DNA of 7,907 nt from Gemmatimonadaceae bacterium (GTDB taxonomy: Bacteria; Gemmatimonadota; Gemmatimonadetes; Gemmatimonadales; Gemmatimonadaceae). Location: contig JADGQU010000094.1 in the NCBI GenBank assembly GCA_017881545.1, positions 1 to 7,907 of the forward strand, written 5' to 3'. Shown in pieces: positions 1-5,673 of this stretch (within the stretch, counting starts at the first letter, position 1; each line of letters begins with the position of its first letter). Below the pieces are notes generated by a model that did no database searches, was not told the DNA's origin, and worked only from the letters and a program-made list of their open reading frames with translations. The translations under genes were made by a program, and so were the position numbers.

Positions 1-2
1 TG

Positions 3-641
3 GACGACACGATCGATCGCGCGCGCGGCGTGGGCGCGACGGTGATCAGCCCGAAGTTCACGACCATCGGAGCCTCGCGTAATCATGGGATCGAGAGGGC
101 GAAGACCGCGTGGATCTTGGTGCTCGATGCGGACGAGCGCTGCACGCCTGAGCTTGCTGCCGAAATCAGCCAGGTGGTTTCGCGTCCGGGCAGTGCGTCG
201 GCGTTTCGCATTCCGCGCCGCAATTACTTTCTCGGCAAGGAGATACGTCACGGAGGGTGGGAGAGCGACAAGCCCATACGTCTGTTCAGGCGCGATTTGC
301 GCTACAACGCCAATCTGGTGCACGAGCACGTCGACGCGCCGGACGGCGCGATCGGTGAGCTCAGGAATAAACTCCTGCATTACACGTACATTTCTCTCAA
401 TCAATATTTTGAGAAGTTCGACAGGTACAGCCGATGGTGGGCGGAGCAGAATTTTGCGAAGGGACGGCGGGGATCAGCCGCGGCGATTCTTTTCAAGCCT
501 CCGGCGAGATTCGTCAGCATGTACCTCCTGAAAGGAGGATTTCGAGATGGTGCTCACGGACTCGTCCTCGCCTGCCTTGCCGCCGCGAGCGTCATGGCCA
601 AGTACGCGCGACTATGGGAGCGCTCGACTCGTGAACTCTGA
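3..641 (+). CDS. Family 2 glycosyltransferase, WaaE/KdtX-like (5' truncated)
   Basis: Transfers a sugar from a nucleotide-sugar donor, most likely during LPS core or surface glycan assembly on the cytoplasmic face of the inner membrane. The reading frame is open to the left edge (first full codon at 3), so the N-terminus is missing. About 212 residues are visible. Seen: the end of the GT-A nucleotide-binding fold, with ASRNHGIERA followed by WILVLDADE; the DxD-like Asp-Ala-Asp falls at visible residues 42-44. HGGWESDKPIRLFRR and NLVHEHV then follow, an arrangement typical of the WaaE/KdtX subgroup. The C-terminus has a hydrophobic/aromatic helix region (YLLKGGFRDGAHGLVLA), also typical of that subgroup. 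The GTG at 30 is internal, not the true start. The gene ends 15 bp before the next glycosyltransferase, so an operon is likely. The family call is firm; the acceptor sugar cannot be inferred. Confidence 0.88.
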   Translation, partial: DDTIDRARGVGATVISPKFTTIGASRNHGIERAKTAWILVLDADERCTPELAAEISQVVSRPGSASAFRIPRRNYFLGKEIRHGGWESDKPIRLFRRDLRYNANLVHEHVDAPDGAIGELRNKLLHYTYISLNQYFEKFDRYSRWWAEQNFAKGRRGSAAAILFKPPARFVSMYLLKGGFRDGAHGLVLACLAAASVMAKYARLWERSTREL

Positions 642-656
642 GGGCCTGACCAAGCT

Positions 657-1619
657 TTGAGAGTCCTCATCATCGGTGCCAACCAGCGGTGGCGGATGGA
701 GAAGTGCACCGAGCGTGCGCTGAAGAGAGACGGCCACAAGACGCTGGTCATAGACGACAAGCGCGCCGCCCGCCTGATCGGCCGCAAGCTCACGCAGAAG
801 TGGGCGCTGTCGCAGGCGCGCCGATTCAAGCCCGACCATGTGATCCTCGGCAAGTGCCAGGGTCTCGATCTCGAGACTGTCGCGACGATCCTCGACAACA
901 AGCCGAACTCGCTGTGGTACCACGATCCGCAGTGGTACAAGAGCACGTACCGGCCGGAGGTCGCGCACGTCGTCGCGGTAGGGAAGCTCACGCAGACATT
1001 CTTCGTCTCCGGCTTCGAAAAAGAGTGGAGGGCGCTCGGACTCCCGGCAAAATTTCTCCCCTCCGCCGCGGATCGCGACATCAGGCCCGTCCCGGCGAAG
1101 AAGAGCTATCACTCGGACGTCAGCTTCATTGGCAACGGATACGATCCTTCGCGCGCGCAATTTCTTCTCAAGATTGCGAAGAAGTACGACCTGAAAGTGT
1201 GGGGCAATGGCTGGGAGGAATGGCGGAAGCCACTCAACTGGAAGGGACGCGCCGTGGAGGGAAAGGAGTTCGCTGCCGTCTGTTCCAGCTCAAATATCAG
1301 CCTTGGCATCAATCCCGATCGCGCGAAAGGCGGAGGCAGGTACACATCGGACCGAACGTGGATGGTGATCCTGGCCGGCGGATTCTACCTCGGACACGGA
1401 ACTCCCGGCCTCACCGAGATGCTGCGTGAGGGCGATCACTGCGCCTGGTACAAGGACACGCATTCCTGCCTCGCCAAGATCGGCTACTACCTCGAGAATT
1501 CCGCGGCGCGTGAGCGGATCAGGCGCGAGGGGCAGTCGTTCGTGCGCGAGCACCACACGTTCGACCAGCGAATTCACAACCTGCTTTCCGGCGAAGCGTT
1601 CGTGAATCCGCTATCGTAA
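657..1619 (+). CDS. CgeB-like glycosyltransferase (GT-B fold, Glyco_trans_1_2 C-terminal domain)
   Basis: Predicted 320-residue cytoplasmic GT-B glycosyltransferase of the CgeB/spore-maturation-protein type, a family widespread outside spore formers in surface-glycan clusters. Seen: an N-terminal Rossmann-like strand, RVLIIGANQRW; DVSFIGNGYDPSR at about residues 154-166; VWGNGWEEW near 181-189; a C-terminal donor-binding segment, ISLGINPDR (214-222), then YTSDRTWMVILAGGFYLG and GLTEMLREGDHCAWYKD, matching the family's usual 'fE..acG.f.l' and 'f..g.e...y.d' pattern. The start is TTG at 657: it is the only start codon between the upstream in-frame TGA and the first core strand, with GAGGG at 640-644 as a distant (12 nt) ribosome site. 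The gene shares its reading frame with the upstream one, separated by a single TGA. It ends 5 bp before the acyltransferase. Donor and acceptor are unknown. Confidence 0.85.
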   Translation: MRVLIIGANQRWRMEKCTERALKRDGHKTLVIDDKRAARLIGRKLTQKWALSQARRFKPDHVILGKCQGLDLETVATILDNKPNSLWYHDPQWYKSTYRPEVAHVVAVGKLTQTFFVSGFEKEWRALGLPAKFLPSAADRDIRPVPAKKSYHSDVSFIGNGYDPSRAQFLLKIAKKYDLKVWGNGWEEWRKPLNWKGRAVEGKEFAAVCSSSNISLGINPDRAKGGGRYTSDRTWMVILAGGFYLGHGTPGLTEMLREGDHCAWYKDTHSCLAKIGYYLENSAARERIRREGQSFVREHHTFDQRIHNLLSGEAFVNPLS

Positions 1620-1624
1620 CTACA

Positions 1625-2623
1625 GTGACAGCGCCCACAGCCCACGAAAACAGCGGCATCGCGAAAGCGGCACCTCCGAAAAAGCCGGACAGGCCCGTGC
1701 GCAAACCCACTCTCGCGCACCGCGCCGAGTACTACACCATGCGCGCGACGATCAGTGCGTTGCGGGCGATGAGCTGGGATGCCGCCTGCAGCTTCGGGGA
1801 AAAGCTCGGCGAGCTTGGATATCGTCCACTTGGAATTCGTAAGCGCGTGGTCGAGCGGCAGATCGCGGCCGCGTTCCCCGATCTCAGTCCTGAAGCGGTG
1901 GTGAATCTCGCCCGGGAATCGTACCGGCACCTCGGCCGCACGTTCATCGAGGCGGCGCTTCTCGACAAACTCGGCAAGAATGGACTCCAGGAGCTGGTGG
2001 AGACTGTCGAAGGCTGGGAGGAGGTCGAGGACGTGATGTCGAAGGGGAAGGGCGCCGTCATGGTGACCGGGCACATCGGCAATTGGGAGCTCGCGGGCGC
2101 GTACGTCGCCGCACGCGGGATTCCGCTCGACGCAATCGTGCGAGGGATGGCCAATCCGCTCTTCGACGCCTGGATAAATCACACGCGCGAAGAAATCGGG
2201 ATGACGGTCGTGCATGACTCCGAAGCGGTGAGGCGGACGCCGCGCTCACTCCGCGCCGGCCGAGCGGTCGCGTTCGTCGCCGACCAGGGAGTGATGGGCC
2301 TGGCGTCGACGTTCGTCCCCTTCTTCGGACGCCCGGCCAAAACGCCGCGCGGCGCGGCGGTATTCGCCTTGCGTTTCGAGGTGCCGGTCATCTTCGTGGT
2401 GGCGCTCCGGAAGCCGAATGGGCGCTATCGCATCGTCGTCGAGCGCATCGAGGCCCGTCGCACCGGCGACATGGATCGCGACGTCGATGCGATCGTCACG
2501 ACCTTCACCGAGCATCTTGAAAAGTGGGTTCGAGCCGTGCCCGCGCAGTACTTCTGGCAGCACCGCAGATGGAAACGCCAGCCGCCGGACACGCCGCCCG
2601 AGCTGCGGGATCCGGCGGCGTAA
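1625..2623 (+). CDS. LpxL/HtrB-type lysophospholipid acyltransferase family protein
   Basis: Inner-membrane-associated acyltransferase of the LpxL/LpxM/HtrB family (late acylation of lipid A, or of a related glycolipid such as PIM in PatA homologues). 332 residues. Seen: the HX4E catalytic motif GHIGNWE (His150, Glu155), preceded by GAVMVTG; an Asp-Gln pair in FVADQGVMG (220-221) followed by FVPFFGRPAKTPRGAA; and VPAQYFWQHRRWK near the end, the usual C-terminal signature. The QIAAAFPDLS segment matches the family's 'Nl..aFP'. The GTG at 1625 is taken because similarity seems to begin near residue 35 (HRAEYY), before the first ATG at 1739. No Shine-Dalgarno is visible, however, and residues 1-34 look like a Pro/Lys-rich tail, so GTG at 1697 is an alternative. 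Placement behind two glycosyltransferases supports lipid A/LOS or another surface glycolipid as the substrate. Confidence 0.88.
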   Translation: MTAPTAHENSGIAKAAPPKKPDRPVRKPTLAHRAEYYTMRATISALRAMSWDAACSFGEKLGELGYRPLGIRKRVVERQIAAAFPDLSPEAVVNLARESYRHLGRTFIEAALLDKLGKNGLQELVETVEGWEEVEDVMSKGKGAVMVTGHIGNWELAGAYVAARGIPLDAIVRGMANPLFDAWINHTREEIGMTVVHDSEAVRRTPRSLRAGRAVAFVADQGVMGLASTFVPFFGRPAKTPRGAAVFALRFEVPVIFVVALRKPNGRYRIVVERIEARRTGDMDRDVDAIVTTFTEHLEKWVRAVPAQYFWQHRRWKRQPPDTPPELRDPAA

Positions 2624-2652
2624 GCCCACCGCATTTCGCAAGCACACGTACC

Positions 2653-2668
2653 CGGTCTTTGAAGACTG
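2653..2668. promoter_or_regulatory. Short dyad upstream of the permease gene
   Basis: CGGTCTT-TG-AAGACTG is a near-perfect inverted repeat (one G/T pair) in the 57-bp gap between the acyltransferase and the permease, ending 12 bp before the permease ATG. The two-base centre is too small for an RNA hairpin loop without opening the inner pairs, and no T-run follows, so it is not an obvious terminator. It could be a protein-binding operator or chance. Confidence 0.2.
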
Positions 2669-2680
2669 AACTGGAGGACG

Positions 2681-3547
2681 ATGCTGGATCCGAAACAGCG
2701 GCAGCGATTCCTGGGTGACAACCGTGCGCGGATTGGAATCGGGATCGTCGTCGTCATGGCTCTTGCCGCGGCTCTGGCGCCGCTGATCGCGCGCCAGAAT
2801 CCGATCTCCATCGATCTTCTTCACATCCTCGAGCGTCCATCGGGGCACCACTGGCTCGGCACCGACATCCAGGGCCGTGACATCTGGTCGCGCCTCGTGT
2901 TTGGCGCGCGCGTCTCGCTCACCGTCGGCCTCATCTCGCAGGGCATCGCGCTCACGCTCGGCGTCTCGATGGGTCTCCTCGCCGGATTCTATGGCAAGTG
3001 GGTCGACGAGGTCGTGATGCGTCTCGCCGATGTCACGCTGGCGTTCCCGACGCTGCTCCTCTTGATCGCGATGGTGGCGGCGCTCCAGCCGTCGGAGGGA
3101 GTCGTCTTCGCGACGATTGGCATTGTCGGCTGGGCCGGAATGGCGCGCATCGTTCGGGGCCAGGTTCTCGTCGTGCGGCAGCTCGAGTACATCCAGGCCA
3201 TCAGAGCACTCGGCGCCGGCGATCTTCGGATCATGGCGCGGCATGTGTTGCCCAACGTCATCGCTCCCGTCGTGATCGCGGCGACGCTCGGCGTCGCGGG
3301 CGCGATCATGGCGGAAGCCGCGCTCTCCTTTCTCGGGCTCGGTGTTCCGCCCCCGGCGCCAAGCTGGGGGTCGATGATTGCAGACGGACGCGATCTGGAT
3401 CAACTTCGACGCGCGCCGTGGACGTCCGTCTTCCCGGGGGTTGCGATCGGCGCCGCGGTGCTGGGATTCAACCTGCTGGGCGATGCGCTGCGTGACGCGC
3501 TCGACCCCAGGCAGTACTACAAGGCGAAGAAGGAGGGGGAGGCTTGA
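2681..3547 (+). CDS. ABC transporter permease, OppC/DppC family
   Basis: Integral inner-membrane subunit of a peptide/nickel/opine-type ABC importer (or exporter-like relative), 288 residues, normal for the family. Seen: a short N-terminal cytoplasmic segment, a first membrane helix around residues 17-37 (IGIGIVVVMALAAALAPLIA), then the OppC hallmark HHWLGTDIQGRDIWSRL leading into the BPD_transp_1 core. The EAA loop that contacts the ATPase spans about 169-192, with Ala173, Gly178 and HVLPN at 188-192. ALSFLGLGVPPPAPSWG is the usual late-loop signature. The start is ATG 2681, preceded by GGAGG at 2673-2677 (only 3 nt spacing). No OppB/DppB partner, binding protein or ATPase is in the window, and neither neighbour belongs to a transporter system. 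The missing subunits must be elsewhere if the gene is functional. Substrate unknown. Confidence 0.92.
   Translation: MLDPKQRQRFLGDNRARIGIGIVVVMALAAALAPLIARQNPISIDLLHILERPSGHHWLGTDIQGRDIWSRLVFGARVSLTVGLISQGIALTLGVSMGLLAGFYGKWVDEVVMRLADVTLAFPTLLLLIAMVAALQPSEGVVFATIGIVGWAGMARIVRGQVLVVRQLEYIQAIRALGAGDLRIMARHVLPNVIAPVVIAATLGVAGAIMAEAALSFLGLGVPPPAPSWGSMIADGRDLDQLRRAPWTSVFPGVAIGAAVLGFNLLGDALRDALDPRQYYKAKKEGEA
3531..3542 (+). promoter_or_regulatory. Purine-rich ribosome binding tract for the dehydrogenase gene
   Basis: AGGAGGGGGAGG lies in the last codons of the permease. It contains two overlapping Shine-Dalgarno options: AGGAGG (3531-3536), 7 nt from the TTG at 3544, and GGGAGG (3537-3542), 7 nt from the ATG at 3550. 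Both starts are in the same frame, so the tract does not decide between them. It does support translation coupled to termination of the permease at 3545-3547. Confidence 0.55.
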
Positions 3548-3549
3548 CC

Positions 3550-4731
3550 ATGACCCGTGCGGCGTCGCTGATGCTGGCTCTGACAACGATCGTGTGCGCC
3601 GCTCCGAAGGACGACGCATCGTCGCAGAAGGCGTTTGAGTCCAAGCCACTGCCGGTCGCGCTCGCCGTCGAGGAAGTCGCGCACGGTCTCGACAACCCGG
3701 TCTATCTAACCGCGCCGGCAAACGACCCCCGGCTCTACATCGTCGAGCAGCCCGGCCGCATCAGAATCGTCGAGAATGGAAAGCTCGCCGACAAACCGTT
3801 CCTCGATATCAGAAACAAGGTTGGTTACGGCGGCGAGCGTGGACTGCTGAGCGTCGCGTTCCATCCGCAGTATCAGACCAACGGATTTCTCTTCGTCAAC
3901 TACACCGACAAGAATGGCGACACGCGCATCGAGCGCTACACGTCGTCGTCGACGGACAGGAGCGTCGCGGATCCGGCGTCGGCCAAGCTGATTCTCACGA
4001 TCGACCAGCCATACGCGAACCACAACGGCGGACTCAACCTCTTCGGACCCGACGGAATGCTCTACGTCGGGATGGGAGATGGCGGGAGGCAGGGGGATCC
4101 CCACGGGAACGGTCAGAATCGCAGTGTGCTACTCGGCAAACTTCTCCGCATCAACGTCGATCGGGCCGATCCGTATCTCGTCCCGACAGCCAACCCTTAC
4201 TCGAAGGGTGGCGGCAGAGGGGAGATCTGGGCGATTGGCCTGCGAAATCCGTGGCGATTCGCGTTCGATCGCTTTACCGGACTGCTCTACATCGCGGATG
4301 TCGGCCAGGACAAGTATGAGGAAATCAACGTCGTTCAAATGTCGATTGCCGGCGTCAACTACGGCTGGAACGTGATGGAGGGTCCGTCCTGCTACAAACC
4401 TTCATCATTCTGCAATCAGGCGGGAATGCAGAAGCCGGCGCTCTCGTACTCGCACGAGAATTCGGCCTGCTCCGTCATCGGCGGATTCGTCTATCGCGGC
4501 GAGAAGATTCCCGAGATCAAGGGGCAGTACTTCTATTCCGATTACTGCAACAGCTGGCTTCGCAGCTTCGGCTTTGCCGACGGAAAAGTCACGGATCAGC
4601 ATGAATGGCCGGTCGGAAAGCTCGGCAGCATTGCTTCATTCGGGGAAGACAGCCAGGGAGAATTGTATATCTGCAGCTCGAACGGACGGGTTTACCGGAT
4701 CGTGAAGACGCCGGGGAACCCGGCACGATGA
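3550..4731 (+). CDS. Exported PQQ-dependent sugar dehydrogenase (Asd/YliI/Hip-like)
   Basis: Six-bladed beta-propeller quinoprotein of the soluble glucose/aldose dehydrogenase family (GSDH domain), expected to oxidise sugars outside the cytoplasm with PQQ and Ca2+. 393 residues from ATG 3550. Seen: EVAHGLDNPVYLTAPAND and RLYIVEQPGRIRI (blade 1), GERGLLSVAFHPQY, NHNGGLNLFGPDGMLY with His158 aligning to the catalytic base of Acinetobacter sGDH (His144), GMGDGG, GLRNPWRFAFD with Arg232-Asn233 matching the PQQ-contacting Arg228-Asn229 pair, and EEINVV...GVNYGWNVMEG. Several cysteines (SCYKPSSFC, NSAC, DYC) could form disulfides. The N-terminus is a signal peptide; Cys16 in TTIVC is a poor lipobox because Val sits at -1, so lipoprotein or simple secretion are both possible. 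TTG 3544 is an alternative start overlapping the permease stop. No pqq synthesis genes are nearby. Confidence 0.9.
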   Translation: MTRAASLMLALTTIVCAAPKDDASSQKAFESKPLPVALAVEEVAHGLDNPVYLTAPANDPRLYIVEQPGRIRIVENGKLADKPFLDIRNKVGYGGERGLLSVAFHPQYQTNGFLFVNYTDKNGDTRIERYTSSSTDRSVADPASAKLILTIDQPYANHNGGLNLFGPDGMLYVGMGDGGRQGDPHGNGQNRSVLLGKLLRINVDRADPYLVPTANPYSKGGGRGEIWAIGLRNPWRFAFDRFTGLLYIADVGQDKYEEINVVQMSIAGVNYGWNVMEGPSCYKPSSFCNQAGMQKPALSYSHENSACSVIGGFVYRGEKIPEIKGQYFYSDYCNSWLRSFGFADGKVTDQHEWPVGKLGSIASFGEDSQGELYICSSNGRVYRIVKTPGNPAR

Positions 4732-4771
4732 ACGACAACGACGCTGCCGCGCCACAGAGACCGGTCATGTC

Positions 4772-4820
4772 GTAGGCAGCAGGTAGCAGGCAGCGTTTAG
4801 CGGGAAGCGGGCGGCAGGGC
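4772..4820. repeat. Degenerate tandem heptamer array, 7 units
   Basis: The stretch divides without gaps into GTAGGCA, GCAGGTA, GCAGGCA, GCGTTTA, GCGGGAA, GCGGGCG and GCAGGGC. Every unit starts with G, and six of seven carry GG at positions 4-5; the consensus is close to GCAGGCA. It lies in the convergent gap just after the dehydrogenase and is non-coding. The middle unit (GCGTTTA) is the worst fit. Function unknown; it looks like a decaying short tandem repeat. Confidence 0.5.
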
Positions 4821-4849
4821 AGTTTGTATTTGCGAAGTTGGCCGGTTGT

Positions 4850-4878
4850 GCGCCGCATCGATGCTACAGATGCGGCGC
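4850..4878. terminator. Hairpin between convergent genes (putative bidirectional terminator)
   Basis: GCGCCGCATC (4850-4859) pairs perfectly with GATGCGGCGC (4869-4878), a 10-bp, 8-GC stem with a 9-nt loop. It sits where the + strand dehydrogenase unit and the - strand DUF3303 gene converge. The loop contains the DUF3303 stop codon (4864-4866) and the right arm is its last codons. Neither side is followed by a T-run, so it does not fit a canonical intrinsic terminator; it may stop or stabilise both transcripts' 3' ends. Confidence 0.45.
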
Positions 4879-5136
4879 GATTGCCGTGCTGGCCTTCTCC
4901 GATGTAATGATGGGAATGACCTCGAATTCGATGATGTCACTCCAGTTGGCCATCCACTCGTCCAGCAGCATCCGGTCGTCGCAGTCCATCACCTGAAAGC
5001 ACCGCTCGAAATCGGTCGTCACCCAGCTCGAGAGGTACCGCGCACCGGGCGGTGCCATCCGTCCTTTCTCCTTGAAGCGACGATAGACCGGCTTCGGATC
5101 CCCATCGCGGTACGTCTCGATCACCATGAAGAGCAT
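4864..5136 (-). CDS. DUF3303 family protein
   Basis: Small cytoplasmic protein of about 90 residues, the usual length of the DUF3303 family, whose function is unknown. Seen: the family's ordered signatures MLFMVIETYRDGDPKPVYRR, GRMAPPGARYLSSWV, RCFQVMDCDD, LLDEWMANWSDIIEFEV and PIITSEKA. These fit a small alpha/beta fold like a dimeric ferredoxin-like barrel (fold is inference). The start is ATG at 5136: it begins exactly where the family similarity begins and has GAGG (5142-5145) 5 nt upstream. A TTG at 5169 would add 11 residues with no family resemblance. It lies 39 bp downstream of the VOC gene and is probably co-transcribed with it. Its last codons form one arm of the convergent hairpin. 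Confidence 0.85.
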   Translation of the reverse strand: MLFMVIETYRDGDPKPVYRRFKEKGRMAPPGARYLSSWVTTDFERCFQVMDCDDRMLLDEWMANWSDIIEFEVIPIITSEKASTAIAPHL

Positions 5137-5141
5137 GTGCG

Positions 5142-5145
5142 CCTC
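5142..5145 (-). promoter_or_regulatory. Ribosome binding site of the DUF3303 gene
   Basis: GAGG on the minus strand, 5 nt before ATG 5136. It supports this ATG over the upstream TTG at 5169. Confidence 0.5.
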
Positions 5146-5175
5146 GGTTGGGGCGGTATAAGGAGTCAAAGCAGA

Positions 5176-5544
5176 TCAAATTGCCCTAGGATGCGTCGGC
5201 TGATATAAACCGACTCTCGCGCCGCTCGGGAGAGCGAGTGTCGTAACGATTCCCCATGGTGCCTCTTCTGTCGGCTCGAAGCTCGCTTTTTTCGCCTCCA
5301 GAGATTTCATCGTCGAGGCAAGATCGTCGCACATGAAATACAGCGAAACGCCGGCAACGCCGTCGTCCGAATTTGGCGCCGAGTCTTCCTCGGAAGGATG
5401 CACGGCAATTTCTGCCGGTGGCAATGCGAATATCAGCCAACCTCTGCCGGCATCGACCGAGCTGAATCCCAGCACATCACGAATGAATGCTCGATCGGCT
5501 TCCGGATTCCTGCTGTAGAGAAGAAAGTGCGCGCCGTTGATCAT
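5176..5544 (-). CDS. VOC superfamily (glyoxalase/bleomycin-resistance fold) protein
   Basis: Single-domain VOC protein of 122 residues, the normal size for one pair of beta-alpha-beta-beta-beta modules. Seen: module 1, NGAHFLLYSRNPEADRAFIR then DVLGFSSVDAGRGWLIFALP and EIAVHP (residues 3-50); module 2, VSLYFMCDDLASTMKSLEAK then GIVTTLALPSGARVGLYQP. Metal-ligand candidates are His6 and perhaps Glu45 or His49. The last strand ends GLYQP, with Tyr where metal-dependent members often have Glu, so the metal site looks incomplete and a binding or non-enzymatic role is possible. The start is ATG 5544, which has GAGG at 5551-5554 with 6 nt spacing; a TTG at 5556 would add only four residues. It follows tyrS by 129 bp and precedes the DUF3303 gene by 39 bp. 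No substrate can be named. Confidence 0.83.
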   Translation of the reverse strand: MINGAHFLLYSRNPEADRAFIRDVLGFSSVDAGRGWLIFALPPAEIAVHPSEEDSAPNSDDGVAGVSLYFMCDDLASTMKSLEAKKASFEPTEEAPWGIVTTLALPSGARVGLYQPTHPRAI

Positions 5545-5550
5545 GCTTCG

Positions 5551-5554
5551 CCTC
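5551..5554 (-). promoter_or_regulatory. Ribosome binding site of the VOC gene
   Basis: GAGG on the minus strand, 6 nt upstream of ATG 5544. It fixes that start and excludes the TTG at 5556, which overlaps it. Confidence 0.55.
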
Positions 5555-5622
5555 AAACCTGTTGCTCGAACTAAATATGTCCCGGTTTGCGGCGGCGTGG
5601 TGTAGCGGCTGCTTGAGGCGCG

Positions 5623-5641
5623 ACGCTACGCGAGCGTTTTT
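5623..5641 (+). terminator. Weak hairpin plus T-run between tyrS and the VOC gene
   Basis: ACGCT (5623-5627) and AGCGT (5633-5637) form a 5-bp stem with a 5-nt loop, followed by T to 5641. The T-run follows on the + strand, opposite to the direction of both neighbouring genes, so it would act only on antisense transcripts. An overlapping alternative stem, GCGAG/CTCGC (5630-5634 and 5642-5646), would work in either orientation but lacks a minus-strand T-run. Weak candidate. The rest of 5545-5673 shows nothing else I can name. Confidence 0.22.
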
Positions 5642-5673
5642 CTCGCCGTGCGGAATTCCGACGAGGTCATTGG

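Noticed and set aside
2246..3721. 491-codon open frame on the minus strand across the acyltransferase end and the permease
   Set aside because: It is antisense to two genes with clear motifs, and its translation is dominated by Arg, Asp and His with no fold signature, as expected from a GC-rich shadow frame.
5591..5673. Possible tRNA or small RNA in the tyrS-VOC gap (GTGGTGTAGCGGC resembles a tRNA D-arm start)
   Set aside because: No matching acceptor stem, anticodon arm or GGTTCRANNCC T-arm can be laid out in the following 75 bases.
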